Shown piece after piece: positions 1 to 7,708 of a DNA stretch of 54,057 nt (positions within the stretch are counted from its first letter, which is position 1; each line of letters opens with the position of its first letter). The notes under the pieces are model-generated. The model had not been told where the DNA came from. It did no database searches and saw nothing but the letters and a program-made list of their open reading frames with translations. The DNA is from Streptomyces sp. Isolate_45 (GTDB lineage Bacteria > Actinomycetota > Actinomycetes > Streptomycetales > Streptomycetaceae): assembly GCF_024721315.2 (NCBI RefSeq), contig NZ_JANFAK020000047.1:1-54057 (forward strand), given 5' to 3'. The position numbers were made by a program, and so were the translations under genes.

Positions 1-1236
1 AACAACGGCTACAACGTCGTGAACATCGGCATCAAGCAGCCGGTCTCGGCGATCCTCGAAGCCGCCGAGGAACACCGCGCCGACGTCATCGGGATGTCCG
101 GGCTCCTGGTCAAGTCCACCGTGATCATGAAGGAGAACCTCCAGGAGCTCAACCAGCGCAAGCTGGCCGCCGACTACCCGGTCATCCTCGGCGGGGCCGC
201 CCTCACCCGGGCGTACGTGGAGCAGGACCTCCACGAGATCTACGAGGGTGAGGTCCGCTACGCCCGCGACGCCTTCGAGGGCCTGCGCCTCATGGACGCC
301 CTCATCGCCGTCAAGCGCGGCGTCCCCGGCGCCACCCTCCCCGAACTCAAGCAACGCCGCGTCGCCAAGCGGGACACGCCCGTCCTCCAGGTCGACGAGC
401 CGGAGGAGCCGGGCGGCCGGTCCGACGTCTCCGTGGACAACCCCGTCCCCACCCCGCCGTTCTGGGGCACCCGCGTGGTCAAGGGCATCCCGCTCAAGGA
501 CTACGCCTCCTGGCTCGACGAGGGCGCCCTGTTCAAGGGCCAGTGGGGCCTCAAGCAGGCCCGCGCCGGTGGAGCGACGTACGAGGAGCTCGTCGAGAGC
601 GAGGGCCGCCCCCGCCTGCGCGGCCTCCTGGAGAAGCTGCACACCGAGAACCTCCTCGAAGCCGCTGTCGTCTACGGCTACTTCCCCTGCGTCTCCAAGG
701 GCGAGGACCTGATCATCCTCGACGAGCAGGGCAACGAGCGGACCCGCTTCACCTTCCCGCGCCAGCGCCGCGGCCGCCGCCTGTGCCTCGCCGACTTCTT
801 CCGCCCCGAGGAGTCGGGGGAGACCGACGTCGTCGGCCTCCAGGTCGTCACCGTCGGTTCCCGGATCGGCGAGGCCACGGCCAAGCTGTTCCAGGCCAAC
901 GCCTACCGCGAGTACATGGAGCTGCACGGCCTCTCCGTCCAGCTCGCCGAGGCCATGGCCGAGTACTGGCACGCCCGCGTCCGCTCCGAGCTCGGATTCG
1001 GCGGCGAGGACCCGGCCCAGGTCGAGGACATGTTCGACCTCAAGTACCGCGGCGCCCGCTTCTCCCTGGGCTACGGAGCCTGCCCCGACCTGGAGGACCG
1101 CGCCAAGATCGCCGACCTCCTCCAGCCGGAGCGGATCGGCGTCCACCTCTCGGAGGAGTTCCAGCTCCACCCCGAGCAGTCCACCGACGCCATCGTCATC
1201 CACCACCCCGAAGCGAAGTATTTCAACGCGCGCTGA
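1..1236 (+). CDS. metH: Methionine synthase (cobalamin-dependent), C-terminal part
   Basis: C-terminal 411 residues of B12-dependent methionine synthase, which transfers a methyl group from methyl-tetrahydrofolate through cobalamin to homocysteine in the cytoplasm. The gene is cut by the window start. Residues 1 to about 110 are the end of the Rossmann-type B12-binding domain (IGMSGLLVKST, VILGGAALTRAY). The cobalamin-ligating histidine motif lies upstream of the window. From about residue 145 the AdoMet-binding reactivation domain follows, with WGLKQ and the C-terminal RGARFSLGYGACPD block, where R, GY and CPD match the family's AdoMet-binding signature. The end at FNAR is a normal terminus. 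It is followed by a strong stem-loop and then a HAD phosphatase, an arrangement common in streptomycetes. Confidence 0.96.
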   Translation, partial: NNGYNVVNIGIKQPVSAILEAAEEHRADVIGMSGLLVKSTVIMKENLQELNQRKLAADYPVILGGAALTRAYVEQDLHEIYEGEVRYARDAFEGLRLMDALIAVKRGVPGATLPELKQRRVAKRDTPVLQVDEPEEPGGRSDVSVDNPVPTPPFWGTRVVKGIPLKDYASWLDEGALFKGQWGLKQARAGGATYEELVESEGRPRLRGLLEKLHTENLLEAAVVYGYFPCVSKGEDLIILDEQGNERTRFTFPRQRRGRRLCLADFFRPEESGETDVVGLQVVTVGSRIGEATAKLFQANAYREYMELHGLSVQLAEAMAEYWHARVRSELGFGGEDPAQVEDMFDLKYRGARFSLGYGACPDLEDRAKIADLLQPERIGVHLSEEFQLHPEQSTDAIVIHHPEAKYFNAR

Positions 1237-1268
1237 GACGGACCGGCGTACACTGGACGGTCCCATAC

Positions 1269-1321
1269 AGGCCGGTCACCTGATCCCCGGGGCATGTCCC
1301 CACGGGCGAGGTGACCGGCCT
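1269..1321. terminator. Stem-loop after metH
   Basis: Perfect 13-bp inverted repeat (AGGCCGGTCACCT / AGGTGACCGGCCT) around a 27-nt loop that can itself fold (GGGG-N5-CCCC), followed by a short TTAT. It lies 32 bp after the metH stop and 28 bp before the next start. It most likely terminates metH or attenuates read-through. Confidence 0.6.
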
Positions 1322-1349
1322 TATCGTCCCCTGAGAGAGGGTGTGCGCA

Positions 1350-2051
1350 TTGACCAGCACCGTTCCTGCCACCGTCACCCGTACGGCCGACGGGCACGCC
1401 CTGCAGGCGGTGCTGCTGGACATGGACGGCACCCTCGTCGACACCGAGGGATTCTGGTGGGAGATCGAGGCCGAGATCTTCGGTGAGCTCGGGCACCGGC
1501 TCGACGACGCGTGGCGGGACGTCGTCGTCGGCGGCCCCATGAGCCGCAGCGCCGCCTTCCTCATCGAATCCACCGGCGCCACCATCGACCTCGCCGAACT
1601 CAGCGTGCTCCTCAACGAGCGCTTCGAGGCACGGATCGCCGGACAGGTCCCGCTGATGCCCGGAGCCGAACGGCTGCTGAGCGAGCTCTCCCGGAACAAC
1701 ATCCCCACCGCCCTGGTCTCCGCCTCGCACCGCCGCGTCATCGACCAGGTCCTGCTCACCCTCGGCCGCGACCGGTTCACCATGACCGTCGCCGGGGACG
1801 AGGTGCCCCGCACCAAGCCGCACCCCGACCCGTACCTGTTCGCCGCGAACGCCCTCGGCGCGCACCCCTCGCGCTGCGCCGTCGTCGAGGACACCGCCAC
1901 CGGCGTCGCCGCCGCCGAAGCCGCCGGATGCCGGGTCGTGGCCATCCCCTCCGTCGGTCGGATCGAACCGGCGCCCGGCCGGACGATCGTCCGCTCGCTG
2001 GAGGACGTCGACCTGAGCTTCCTGCGTTCCCTCATCACTCCGATGAACTGA
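1350..2051 (+). CDS. HAD-superfamily phosphatase (subfamily IA, beta-phosphoglucomutase-like)
   Basis: Cytoplasmic HAD hydrolase of 233 residues, probably acting on a small phosphorylated metabolite; the substrate cannot be told from sequence. All four HAD motifs are visible: LLDMDGTLVDTE with nucleophile Asp24 and Asp26, the motif II serine in ALVSAS, the lysine in RTKPHPDPY, and the acidic motif VVEDTATG. A helical cap lies between motifs I and II. I chose TTG at 1350 because GAGAGAGG (1333-1340) is then 9 nt upstream; a GTG at 1341 would abut the Shine-Dalgarno. It sits directly downstream of metH in the same orientation but behind a stem-loop, so co-transcription is only partial at best. 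Confidence 0.88.
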   Translation: MTSTVPATVTRTADGHALQAVLLDMDGTLVDTEGFWWEIEAEIFGELGHRLDDAWRDVVVGGPMSRSAAFLIESTGATIDLAELSVLLNERFEARIAGQVPLMPGAERLLSELSRNNIPTALVSASHRRVIDQVLLTLGRDRFTMTVAGDEVPRTKPHPDPYLFAANALGAHPSRCAVVEDTATGVAAAEAAGCRVVAIPSVGRIEPAPGRTIVRSLEDVDLSFLRSLITPMN

Positions 2052-2162
2052 GTACGCACGCTCCGTACCGAACGGAATGAGGCGGGGCGGGGGTCCTGAC
2101 GGAGGATCTTCCGCGCCCAGCCCCGGAGGCCGAAATTCCATCCCCCAGGGAAGCGTTGCGCA

Positions 2163-2180
2163 GGGTGACCTTGGTCACCC
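2163..2180. repeat. Inverted repeat GGGTGACC-TT-GGTCACCC
   Basis: Perfect 8-bp arms separated by TT, 112 bp after the HAD phosphatase stop. No T-run follows. It could be a weak terminator or a dimeric regulator site; the sequence alone does not decide. Confidence 0.4.
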
Positions 2181-2425
2181 GCCAGGTGCCCGCAGGGCCC
2201 CCCGGCAAGCCCCGACGCCTCCCCATGTGTCCGGATTGATCAGCTCCTGCCCACATCTGCGAACTCTCCCGCATGAGCTGTCAGTCCGCACCCATCACCG
2301 TGCGATTACGCCCCAACTCCTGCCAGTTCCAGCCATCCCGTCCCAGGCCACTAATGTCGACGCGGGCACTACGCCGCACCTCAGCCGTACCGAACACACA
2401 CCCCTGTGACCGGTATGCGCGTGGA

Positions 2426-2452
2426 CCGATCGTCAAACACCGGCCCGATCGT
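2426..2452. promoter_or_regulatory. Direct repeat of CCGATCGT upstream of binding-protein gene
   Basis: Two identical 8-mers start 19 bp apart, roughly two helical turns, and each contains the palindrome CGATCG. They are 80-105 bp before the first binding-protein start, a plausible regulator position. Function is inferred. Confidence 0.3.
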
Positions 2453-2531
2453 TCCGCCCTGAACGGGCGACCGCCGCGCAGTGCCCTCTACGCCGCTTTG
2501 AGCAAGTGCCGGGTGAGGGAGTACTTCCAGA

Positions 2532-4133
2532 ATGAACCGCAAGACCATGGTGCTGACGGCCGCCGCCGGACTGCTCACCCCCACGCTGGCCGCCTGCGGC
2601 ACAGCGACCGGAGGAGCGGGATCCGGAGCGATCGTCGTCGGCACCACCGACCGGTTCGAGGCTGCCGACTACGCCCCCGCCCCCTTCGACCCCGCATACG
2701 CCTACGACGCCGGCGCCTGGAACATCCTGCGCCAGACCGTCCAGACGCTGATGCACACCCCGCGCGGCGGCGGCGAGCCCGTCCCCGAAGCTGCCTCCGA
2801 CTGCCGCTTCACCGACACCGCCAACGAGAGCTACCGCTGCACCCTGCGCCCCGGCCTGAAGTTCGCGAGCGGCGACCCCCTCACCGCCAAGGACGTCAAG
2901 TACTCCATCGACCGCGTCCTCGCGATCAAGGACGAGAACGGCCCCTCCTCGCTGCTCTCCACCCTCGACAGCATCGAGACCAAGGGCACCGACACCGTCG
3001 TCTTCCACCTGAAGACCCCGGACGCGACCTTCCCGTACAAGCTCTCCACCCCCGCCGCGGGCATCGTCAGCGAGAAGCAGTACGAGGCCAAGAAGCTCCG
3101 CCCCGGCTTCACCGTCGACGGCTCCGGCCCGTACACGATGAAGGCCGAGGTCAAGGACAACCACCTCGTCCGCGCCGTCTTCACCAAGAACCCCCACTAC
3201 AAGGGCGACATCAAGCTCCAGAACGACAAGGTCGAACTGCGCACCTTCGCCGACTCCGCCGCCATGGGCAAGTCCCTCACCGGCGGATCCATCGACGTCG
3301 TCTCCCGCACCCTGTCGCCCGCCCAGATCACCGAGCTCTCGGCCAAGCCCCCCAAGGGCGTCAAGCTGGTCCCGATGCCCGGCCTGGAAATCCGCTACCT
3401 CGGCTTCAACACCGAGGCCCCGGTCGTCAAGGACAAGGCCGTGCGCCAGGCCCTCGCCGCCGCCGTCGACCGCAACAACGTCATCTCCAAGGTCTACGGC
3501 AAGTCCGCGCAGCCCCTGTACTCGCTGGTCCCCACCACCGTCACCGGGCACGTCAACTCGTTCTTCAACAAGTACGGCGAGGCCAACACCCCCAAGGCAG
3601 CGGCCCTCCTCAAGGACGCCGGGATCAAGACCCCGGTCAAGCTGACCCTGAACTACACCTCCGACCACTACGGCGACGGCACCGCCGCCGAGTTCGAGGC
3701 CCTCAAGACCCAGCTCAACTCCACCGGGCTGTTCGACATCAGCGTCCAGGGCAACGAGTGGACCGACTTCCGGCCCGCCCAGAAGAAGGGCGACTACCCC
3801 GCCTACGGGCTCGGCTGGTTCCCCGACTACCCGGACGCCGACAACTTCCTCGCCCCGTTCCTGGAGCAGGACAACTTCCTGGGCACGCCGTACGCGAACA
3901 CCGCGGTGCGCACCAGGCTCATCCCCGACGCCCGGCGCGCGATCGACCGTAACGTCGCCGCCCCCGCGATCACGGAGATGCAGGACATCGTGGCCGAGGA
4001 CGTACCCGTCCTGCCCCTGTGGCAGGGCAAGCAGTACGTCGCCGCCCGCGATGGAATCACCGGAGTGGAGTGGTCCGTCAACGCCATCTCCGACCTCCAG
4101 CTGTGGGAGCTCGGCCGAGGTGTCAGCGGCTGA
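2532..4133 (+). CDS. ABC transporter substrate-binding lipoprotein, family 5 (peptide/nickel type)
   Basis: Secreted lipoprotein of 533 residues that captures a ligand, probably an oligopeptide, for an ABC importer. The signal peptide MNRKTMVLTAAAGLLTPTL ends in lipobox LAAC, giving membrane anchoring at Cys22. The SBP_bac_5 fold is recognisable from the R-x-GLKF-x-SGDPLTAKDVKYSIDR block, the VRQALAAAVDRN segment and the WFPDYPDADNF segment near the C terminus. GTGAGGGAG precedes the ATG. The next gene is a close paralogue only 71 bp away, and no permease or ATPase gene is present in the window, so the partner transporter is encoded elsewhere or the pair acts alone. Confidence 0.92.
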   Translation: MNRKTMVLTAAAGLLTPTLAACGTATGGAGSGAIVVGTTDRFEAADYAPAPFDPAYAYDAGAWNILRQTVQTLMHTPRGGGEPVPEAASDCRFTDTANESYRCTLRPGLKFASGDPLTAKDVKYSIDRVLAIKDENGPSSLLSTLDSIETKGTDTVVFHLKTPDATFPYKLSTPAAGIVSEKQYEAKKLRPGFTVDGSGPYTMKAEVKDNHLVRAVFTKNPHYKGDIKLQNDKVELRTFADSAAMGKSLTGGSIDVVSRTLSPAQITELSAKPPKGVKLVPMPGLEIRYLGFNTEAPVVKDKAVRQALAAAVDRNNVISKVYGKSAQPLYSLVPTTVTGHVNSFFNKYGEANTPKAAALLKDAGIKTPVKLTLNYTSDHYGDGTAAEFEALKTQLNSTGLFDISVQGNEWTDFRPAQKKGDYPAYGLGWFPDYPDADNFLAPFLEQDNFLGTPYANTAVRTRLIPDARRAIDRNVAAPAITEMQDIVAEDVPVLPLWQGKQYVAARDGITGVEWSVNAISDLQLWELGRGVSG

Positions 4134-4204
4134 GACCGGCAACAACCGGCAGCGGGAGTCGCAGGCCGGCGCAACGTTCAGACCAGACTGTGAAGGACTT
4201 TCGC

Positions 4205-5788
4205 GTGAACCGACGTAACCAGTGGTTGGCGGCCCCGCTCGGCGCAGCCACCGCCGCCGCGCTGCTCAGCGGTTGCGGTTCGACCGACGGCTCGAACGCC
4301 GGCAGCGGCAAGGGCGTCGTGATGGGCATATCCGACAAGGTGAAGTCCACCGACCCCGCCTCCGGCTACGACCCGGGCTCCTGGCTGCTCTTCAACAACG
4401 TCTTCCAGTCGCTGCTGAGCTTCCCCAAGGGCGGCACCACGCCCGAGCCCGACGCCGCCCAGGCCTGCAACTTCGAGGGCGGCGACAGCAAGGTGTTCAA
4501 GTGCACCCTGCGCAGCGGCCTGAAGTTCAGCAACGGCAACAGCCTCACCTCGAAGGACGTCAAGTTCTCCTTCGAGCGCACGCTGAAGATCAACGACGCC
4601 AACGGCCCCGCCGTCATGCTCGCGTCGATCGGCTCCATCGAGGCCCCCGACGAGAAGACCATCGTCTTCCGCCTCAAGAACTCCGACGCGACCTTCCCCA
4701 GCAAGATCGCCTCCGGCGCCGGCGCCATCGTCGACAGCCGCGAGTACCCGGCCGACAAGCTCCGCGGCGACAACAAGGCCATCGGCTCCGGCGTCTACAA
4801 GCTCGACTCCTTCAGCGAGAAGAGCGCGAGCTTCTCCGTCAACGAGTCCTACAGCGGCAAGGCCAAGGCCAAGAACAGCGGCGTCACGCTCAAGTTCTTC
4901 AACGGCGACCAGGCCGGCCTCAAGACGGTCCTGGAAAGCGGGGACGTCGACTTCGCCTTCCGCGGCCTCGCCGCCAAGGACATCGCCGGCCTCGCCGCCA
5001 CCAAGACCGGCGACCAGAAGGTCGACGTCGTCCAGGGCACCGGCGCCGAGGTCGAGCACATGGTCTTCAACGTCAACGACCCCGTCGTCGGCAAGCTGCC
5101 CGTGCGCAAGGCCATCGCCTACCTCGTCGACCGCGAGGCGCTCGTCAAGGACGTGTACGCGGGCACCGCCGTCCCGCTCTACTCGATCGTCCCCGCCGGC
5201 ATCGCCGGACACACCACCCCGTTCTTCGACCGCTACGGCGGCAGCCCGCAGCCCGAGAAGGCCAAGGCCGTCCTGAAGGCCGCCAACATCACGGGCAAGG
5301 TCAAGGTCACCCTCTACTCGACCCCCTCGCGCTACGGCCCCTCCACCGACCAGCAGTTCCAGGTCATCGCCAAGCAGCTCAACGACAGCGGCCTCTTCGA
5401 CGCCGAGATGAAGTCCGTCGAGTACGAGCAGTACGAGAAGGACATCCAGGCCGGCAAGTACGGCATCTACGTGAAGGGCTGGGTGCCGGACTACCCGGAC
5501 GCCGACAACTTCACCCAGCCGTTCTTCGGCCCGGACAACGTCCTGCACAACAACTACGACAACAAGGAGATCAGCGGGACCATCATCCCGTCGACCTCCG
5601 CGAAGTCCGACCGCACCGCGGCCAACATGGACTACAACCGGCTCCAGGACATCGTCGCCGACGAGGTCCCGATCCTCCCGCTCTGGCAGGGCAAGCAGTA
5701 CGCCGTCACCCGCCAGAACGTCACCGGCCTCCAGTGGTCCCTCGACGCCTCGACCGTCTTCCGCTTCTGGGAGATCAGCAAGGGCTGA
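4205..5788 (+). CDS. ABC transporter substrate-binding lipoprotein, family 5 (paralogue)
   Basis: Second family-5 solute-binding lipoprotein, 527 residues, clearly paralogous to its upstream neighbour (shared LRSGLKFSNGNSLTSKDVK-type block, VRKAIAYLVDRE, WVPDYPDADNF, and the same C-terminal LPLWQGKQY motif). The signal peptide ends in lipobox LLSGC. I chose GTG at 4205 because GAAGGA at 4193-4198 lies 6 nt upstream and the signal peptide then starts at residue 1; the frame stays open far upstream without one. It is probably co-transcribed with the first copy and ends at a strong terminator. The two copies have diverged enough that they may bind different ligands. Confidence 0.92.
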   Translation: MNRRNQWLAAPLGAATAAALLSGCGSTDGSNAGSGKGVVMGISDKVKSTDPASGYDPGSWLLFNNVFQSLLSFPKGGTTPEPDAAQACNFEGGDSKVFKCTLRSGLKFSNGNSLTSKDVKFSFERTLKINDANGPAVMLASIGSIEAPDEKTIVFRLKNSDATFPSKIASGAGAIVDSREYPADKLRGDNKAIGSGVYKLDSFSEKSASFSVNESYSGKAKAKNSGVTLKFFNGDQAGLKTVLESGDVDFAFRGLAAKDIAGLAATKTGDQKVDVVQGTGAEVEHMVFNVNDPVVGKLPVRKAIAYLVDREALVKDVYAGTAVPLYSIVPAGIAGHTTPFFDRYGGSPQPEKAKAVLKAANITGKVKVTLYSTPSRYGPSTDQQFQVIAKQLNDSGLFDAEMKSVEYEQYEKDIQAGKYGIYVKGWVPDYPDADNFTQPFFGPDNVLHNNYDNKEISGTIIPSTSAKSDRTAANMDYNRLQDIVADEVPILPLWQGKQYAVTRQNVTGLQWSLDASTVFRFWEISKG

Positions 5789-5803
5789 GCCCCGCACACG
5801 GCA

Positions 5804-5840
5804 ACGGGCCGGCAGCCGCGTGGAGCGGCTGCCGGCCCGT
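5804..5840. terminator. Bidirectional terminator between binding protein and response regulator
   Basis: Perfect 15-bp stem (ACGGGCCGGCAGCCG and its complement) with a 7-nt loop, between convergent genes. There is no long U-tract, as is usual for streptomycete terminators. Confidence 0.75.
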
Positions 5841-5907
5841 CGCCGTACGTCCGGCAGCGGCCGGAAAATCAGGGGAAAGCGGGGACGGCGGCGGAAAGCG
5901 GGGACGG

Positions 5908-6582
5908 CTACGGAGTGGCGCCCGGCCGCACCAGCCCCGACTCGTACGCGTACACCGCGGCCTGGACCCGGTCGCGCAGCCTCAGCTTCGTCAACACGTG
6001 ACCCACGTGCGTCTTCACCGTCGTCTCGCTCACGAACAGGTCCGCCGCGATCTCCGCGTTCGACAACCCCCGGGCCACCAACTTCAGCACCTCCACCTCG
6101 CGCTCCGTCAGCGTCCCCAGCGTGTCCGGCACGCTGTCCTCACCCGACGGCAGGTGCCCCGCGTACTTGTCCAACAACCGCCGCGTGATGCTCGGCGCCA
6201 GCATCGCCTCACCCGCCGCGACCACCCGGATCGCCTGCACCAACTCGGTCGCCGGCGCGTCCTTCAGCAGGAACCCGCTCGCCCCCGCCCGCAACGCCTC
6301 CACCACGTACTCGTCCAGGTCGAACGTGGTCAGCACCAACACCTTCGCCGGCCCGTCCCGCCCCGGACCCGTGATCTGGCGCGTCGCCTCGACCCCGTCC
6401 ATCCGCGGCATCCGGATGTCCATCAGCACCACATCGGGCTGCAGCGCCCGCACCTGGTCCAACGCCTGCAGACCGTCCCCGGCCTCGCCCACCACCACCA
6501 GCTCCCGCTCGGCCTCCAGAATCATCCGGAACCCGGTGCGCAGCAGTGGCTGGTCGTCGACCAGCAGGACGCGGATGGCCAC
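5908..6582 (-). CDS. LuxR/NarL-family response regulator
   Basis: Two-component response regulator of 224 residues. The receiver domain has Asp9-Asp10 in VLLVDDQ, phospho-acceptor Asp55 in VLMDIRMP, the threonines of LTTFD and the lysine of GFLLKDAP. The C-terminal LuxR helix-turn-helix contains LTEREVEVLKLVARGLSNAEIA and SETTVKTHVGHVLTKL. I chose GTG at 6582 because GAGGT lies 6-7 nt upstream and the protein then starts at the receiver's first strand; an ATG at 6621 adds 13 unconserved residues. No histidine kinase gene is adjacent, so it is an orphan here. It lies 64 bp downstream of the RecB-like gene on the same strand and could be read with it. Confidence 0.93.
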   Translation of the reverse strand: MAIRVLLVDDQPLLRTGFRMILEAERELVVVGEAGDGLQALDQVRALQPDVVLMDIRMPRMDGVEATRQITGPGRDGPAKVLVLTTFDLDEYVVEALRAGASGFLLKDAPATELVQAIRVVAAGEAMLAPSITRRLLDKYAGHLPSGEDSVPDTLGTLTEREVEVLKLVARGLSNAEIAADLFVSETTVKTHVGHVLTKLRLRDRVQAAVYAYESGLVRPGATP

Positions 6583-6646
6583 GGAGGTACCTCGAATTCG
6601 TCGGGCGGCTACGGCGGACATCGCCCATTCTGCCCTGACGGCAAGA

Positions 6647-7564
6647 TCAGGATTCCGCCGGGCGATCCACCACGACCTCCACCGGCTCCCCGGCCGGCCT
6701 CGGCACCACCGTCAACGGATACACCGGGGGAGTCCCCCCGAACTCCGGACACACCGACTGATGATCACACCAGCCGCACAGCTTCGTCGGCCGCGGCCGC
6801 CACTCACCCGTCTCCGTGGCCTCCCGGATCGCCTCCCACAACGCGTGCAGCTTGCGCTCCACCCGCTCCAGGTCCGCGACCACCGGATCGTAGGTCAACA
6901 CGTCCCCACTGCCCAGGTACACCAACTGCAGCCGCCGCGGCACCACCTGCTTCAGCCGCCACACCACCAGCGCGTAGAACTTCATCTGGAACAAAGCACC
7001 CTCGGCGTACTGCGGCCGCGGCGCCTTCCCCGTCTTGTAATCGACGATCCGCACCTCACCCGACGGCGCCACGTCCACCCGGTCGATGATCCCCCGCAAC
7101 CGCAGCCCCGACTCCAGCTCCGTCTCCACGAAGAACTCCCGCTCCACCGGCTCCAGCCGCGTCGGGTCCTCCAACGTGAACCAGCGCTCCACCAGCGCCT
7201 CGGCCTCCGTCAGCCAACGCGCCAGCCCGGCCCCCTCGTCCCCCTCCGGGAACAGCTCCGCCAGCTCCGGCTTCGCCTCCAGCAACCGGTCCCACTGCCC
7301 CGGGATCAACGCCTTCGCCCGCGGCGCCGTCCGCTCCTGCGCCGGATGATCGAACAACCGCTCCAGCACCGCGTGCACCAACGTCCCCCGCGTCGCCGCC
7401 GCACTCGGCTTCTCCGGCAGCTTGTCGATCACCCGGAACCGGTACAGCAGAGGACACTGCATGAAATCGCCGGCCCGCGAGGGCGACAGGGAACTGGGCG
7501 CCGCGGCGACCGGCGCCACGCCGACCTCGGAAGCACCTGGCACGGCACCGGGACTCGTCGTCAT
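6647..7564 (-). CDS. RecB-like PD-(D/E)XK nuclease with probable Fe-S cluster
   Basis: Cytoplasmic DNA nuclease of 305 residues, the family found next to trmI in the actinobacterial proteasome locus (mycobacterial Rv2119-type). The nuclease core is visible: RGTLVHAVLERLF (His64), IIDRVD (Asp161) and IVDYKTGK (Asp175 and Lys177 of the DxK signature). Cys37 plus C263-x2-C266-x5-C272 near the C terminus match the AddB/Cas4-like iron-sulphur staple that holds the domain together. I chose ATG at 7564. A sequence resembling the DNA-damage promoter RecA-NDp ends 7 nt before it, which would make the mRNA leaderless or nearly so. No Shine-Dalgarno is needed or seen. Confidence 0.9.
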   Translation of the reverse strand: MTTSPGAVPGASEVGVAPVAAAPSSLSPSRAGDFMQCPLLYRFRVIDKLPEKPSAAATRGTLVHAVLERLFDHPAQERTAPRAKALIPGQWDRLLEAKPELAELFPEGDEGAGLARWLTEAEALVERWFTLEDPTRLEPVEREFFVETELESGLRLRGIIDRVDVAPSGEVRIVDYKTGKAPRPQYAEGALFQMKFYALVVWRLKQVVPRRLQLVYLGSGDVLTYDPVVADLERVERKLHALWEAIREATETGEWRPRPTKLCGWCDHQSVCPEFGGTPPVYPLTVVPRPAGEPVEVVVDRPAES

Positions 7565-7571
7565 GCCCCAA

Positions 7572-7594
7572 ACCCTACGGTCCACCGCCGACAG
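7572..7594 (-). promoter_or_regulatory. RecA-NDp-like (PafBC-type) promoter of the RecB-like gene
   Basis: Read on the minus strand: CTGTCGGCG, 8 nt, TAGGGT, then 7 nt to the ATG. The published mycobacterial RecA-independent damage promoter consensus is TTGTCRGTG-N8-TANNNT. Seven of nine upstream bases match, the spacer is exactly 8 and the -10 fits. Function is inferred from this match and from pafB/pafC being in the same locus. Confidence 0.55.
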
Positions 7595-7708
7595 CACGCG
7601 CATACCATCGACGCAAAGCCCCCTCGCACTGCATGATCGGAGCATCACACCCCGCTACACCAGCACCTGAACCACACTGGAAACCCAAGCACCGAACGAA
7701 GGAAAGCC

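Larger units (their letters stand above)
2052..2531. other. 480-bp intergenic region upstream of the binding-protein pair
   Basis: No convincing gene on either strand; open frames here lack ribosome binding sites and typical codon bias. It holds an 8-bp-arm inverted repeat at 2163-2180 near the HAD gene end and two direct copies of CCGATCGT (2426-2433 and 2445-2452) about 80-105 bp before the first binding protein. The latter part is presumably its promoter region, though no canonical -35/-10 pair stands out. Confidence 0.5.

Noticed and set aside
4222..7089. Very long overlapping open frame (955 codons) through the binding protein and response regulator
   Set aside because: Shadow frame of high-GC coding sequence: rich in Arg/Gln/Pro, no domain, and crosses two real genes on opposite strands plus a terminator.
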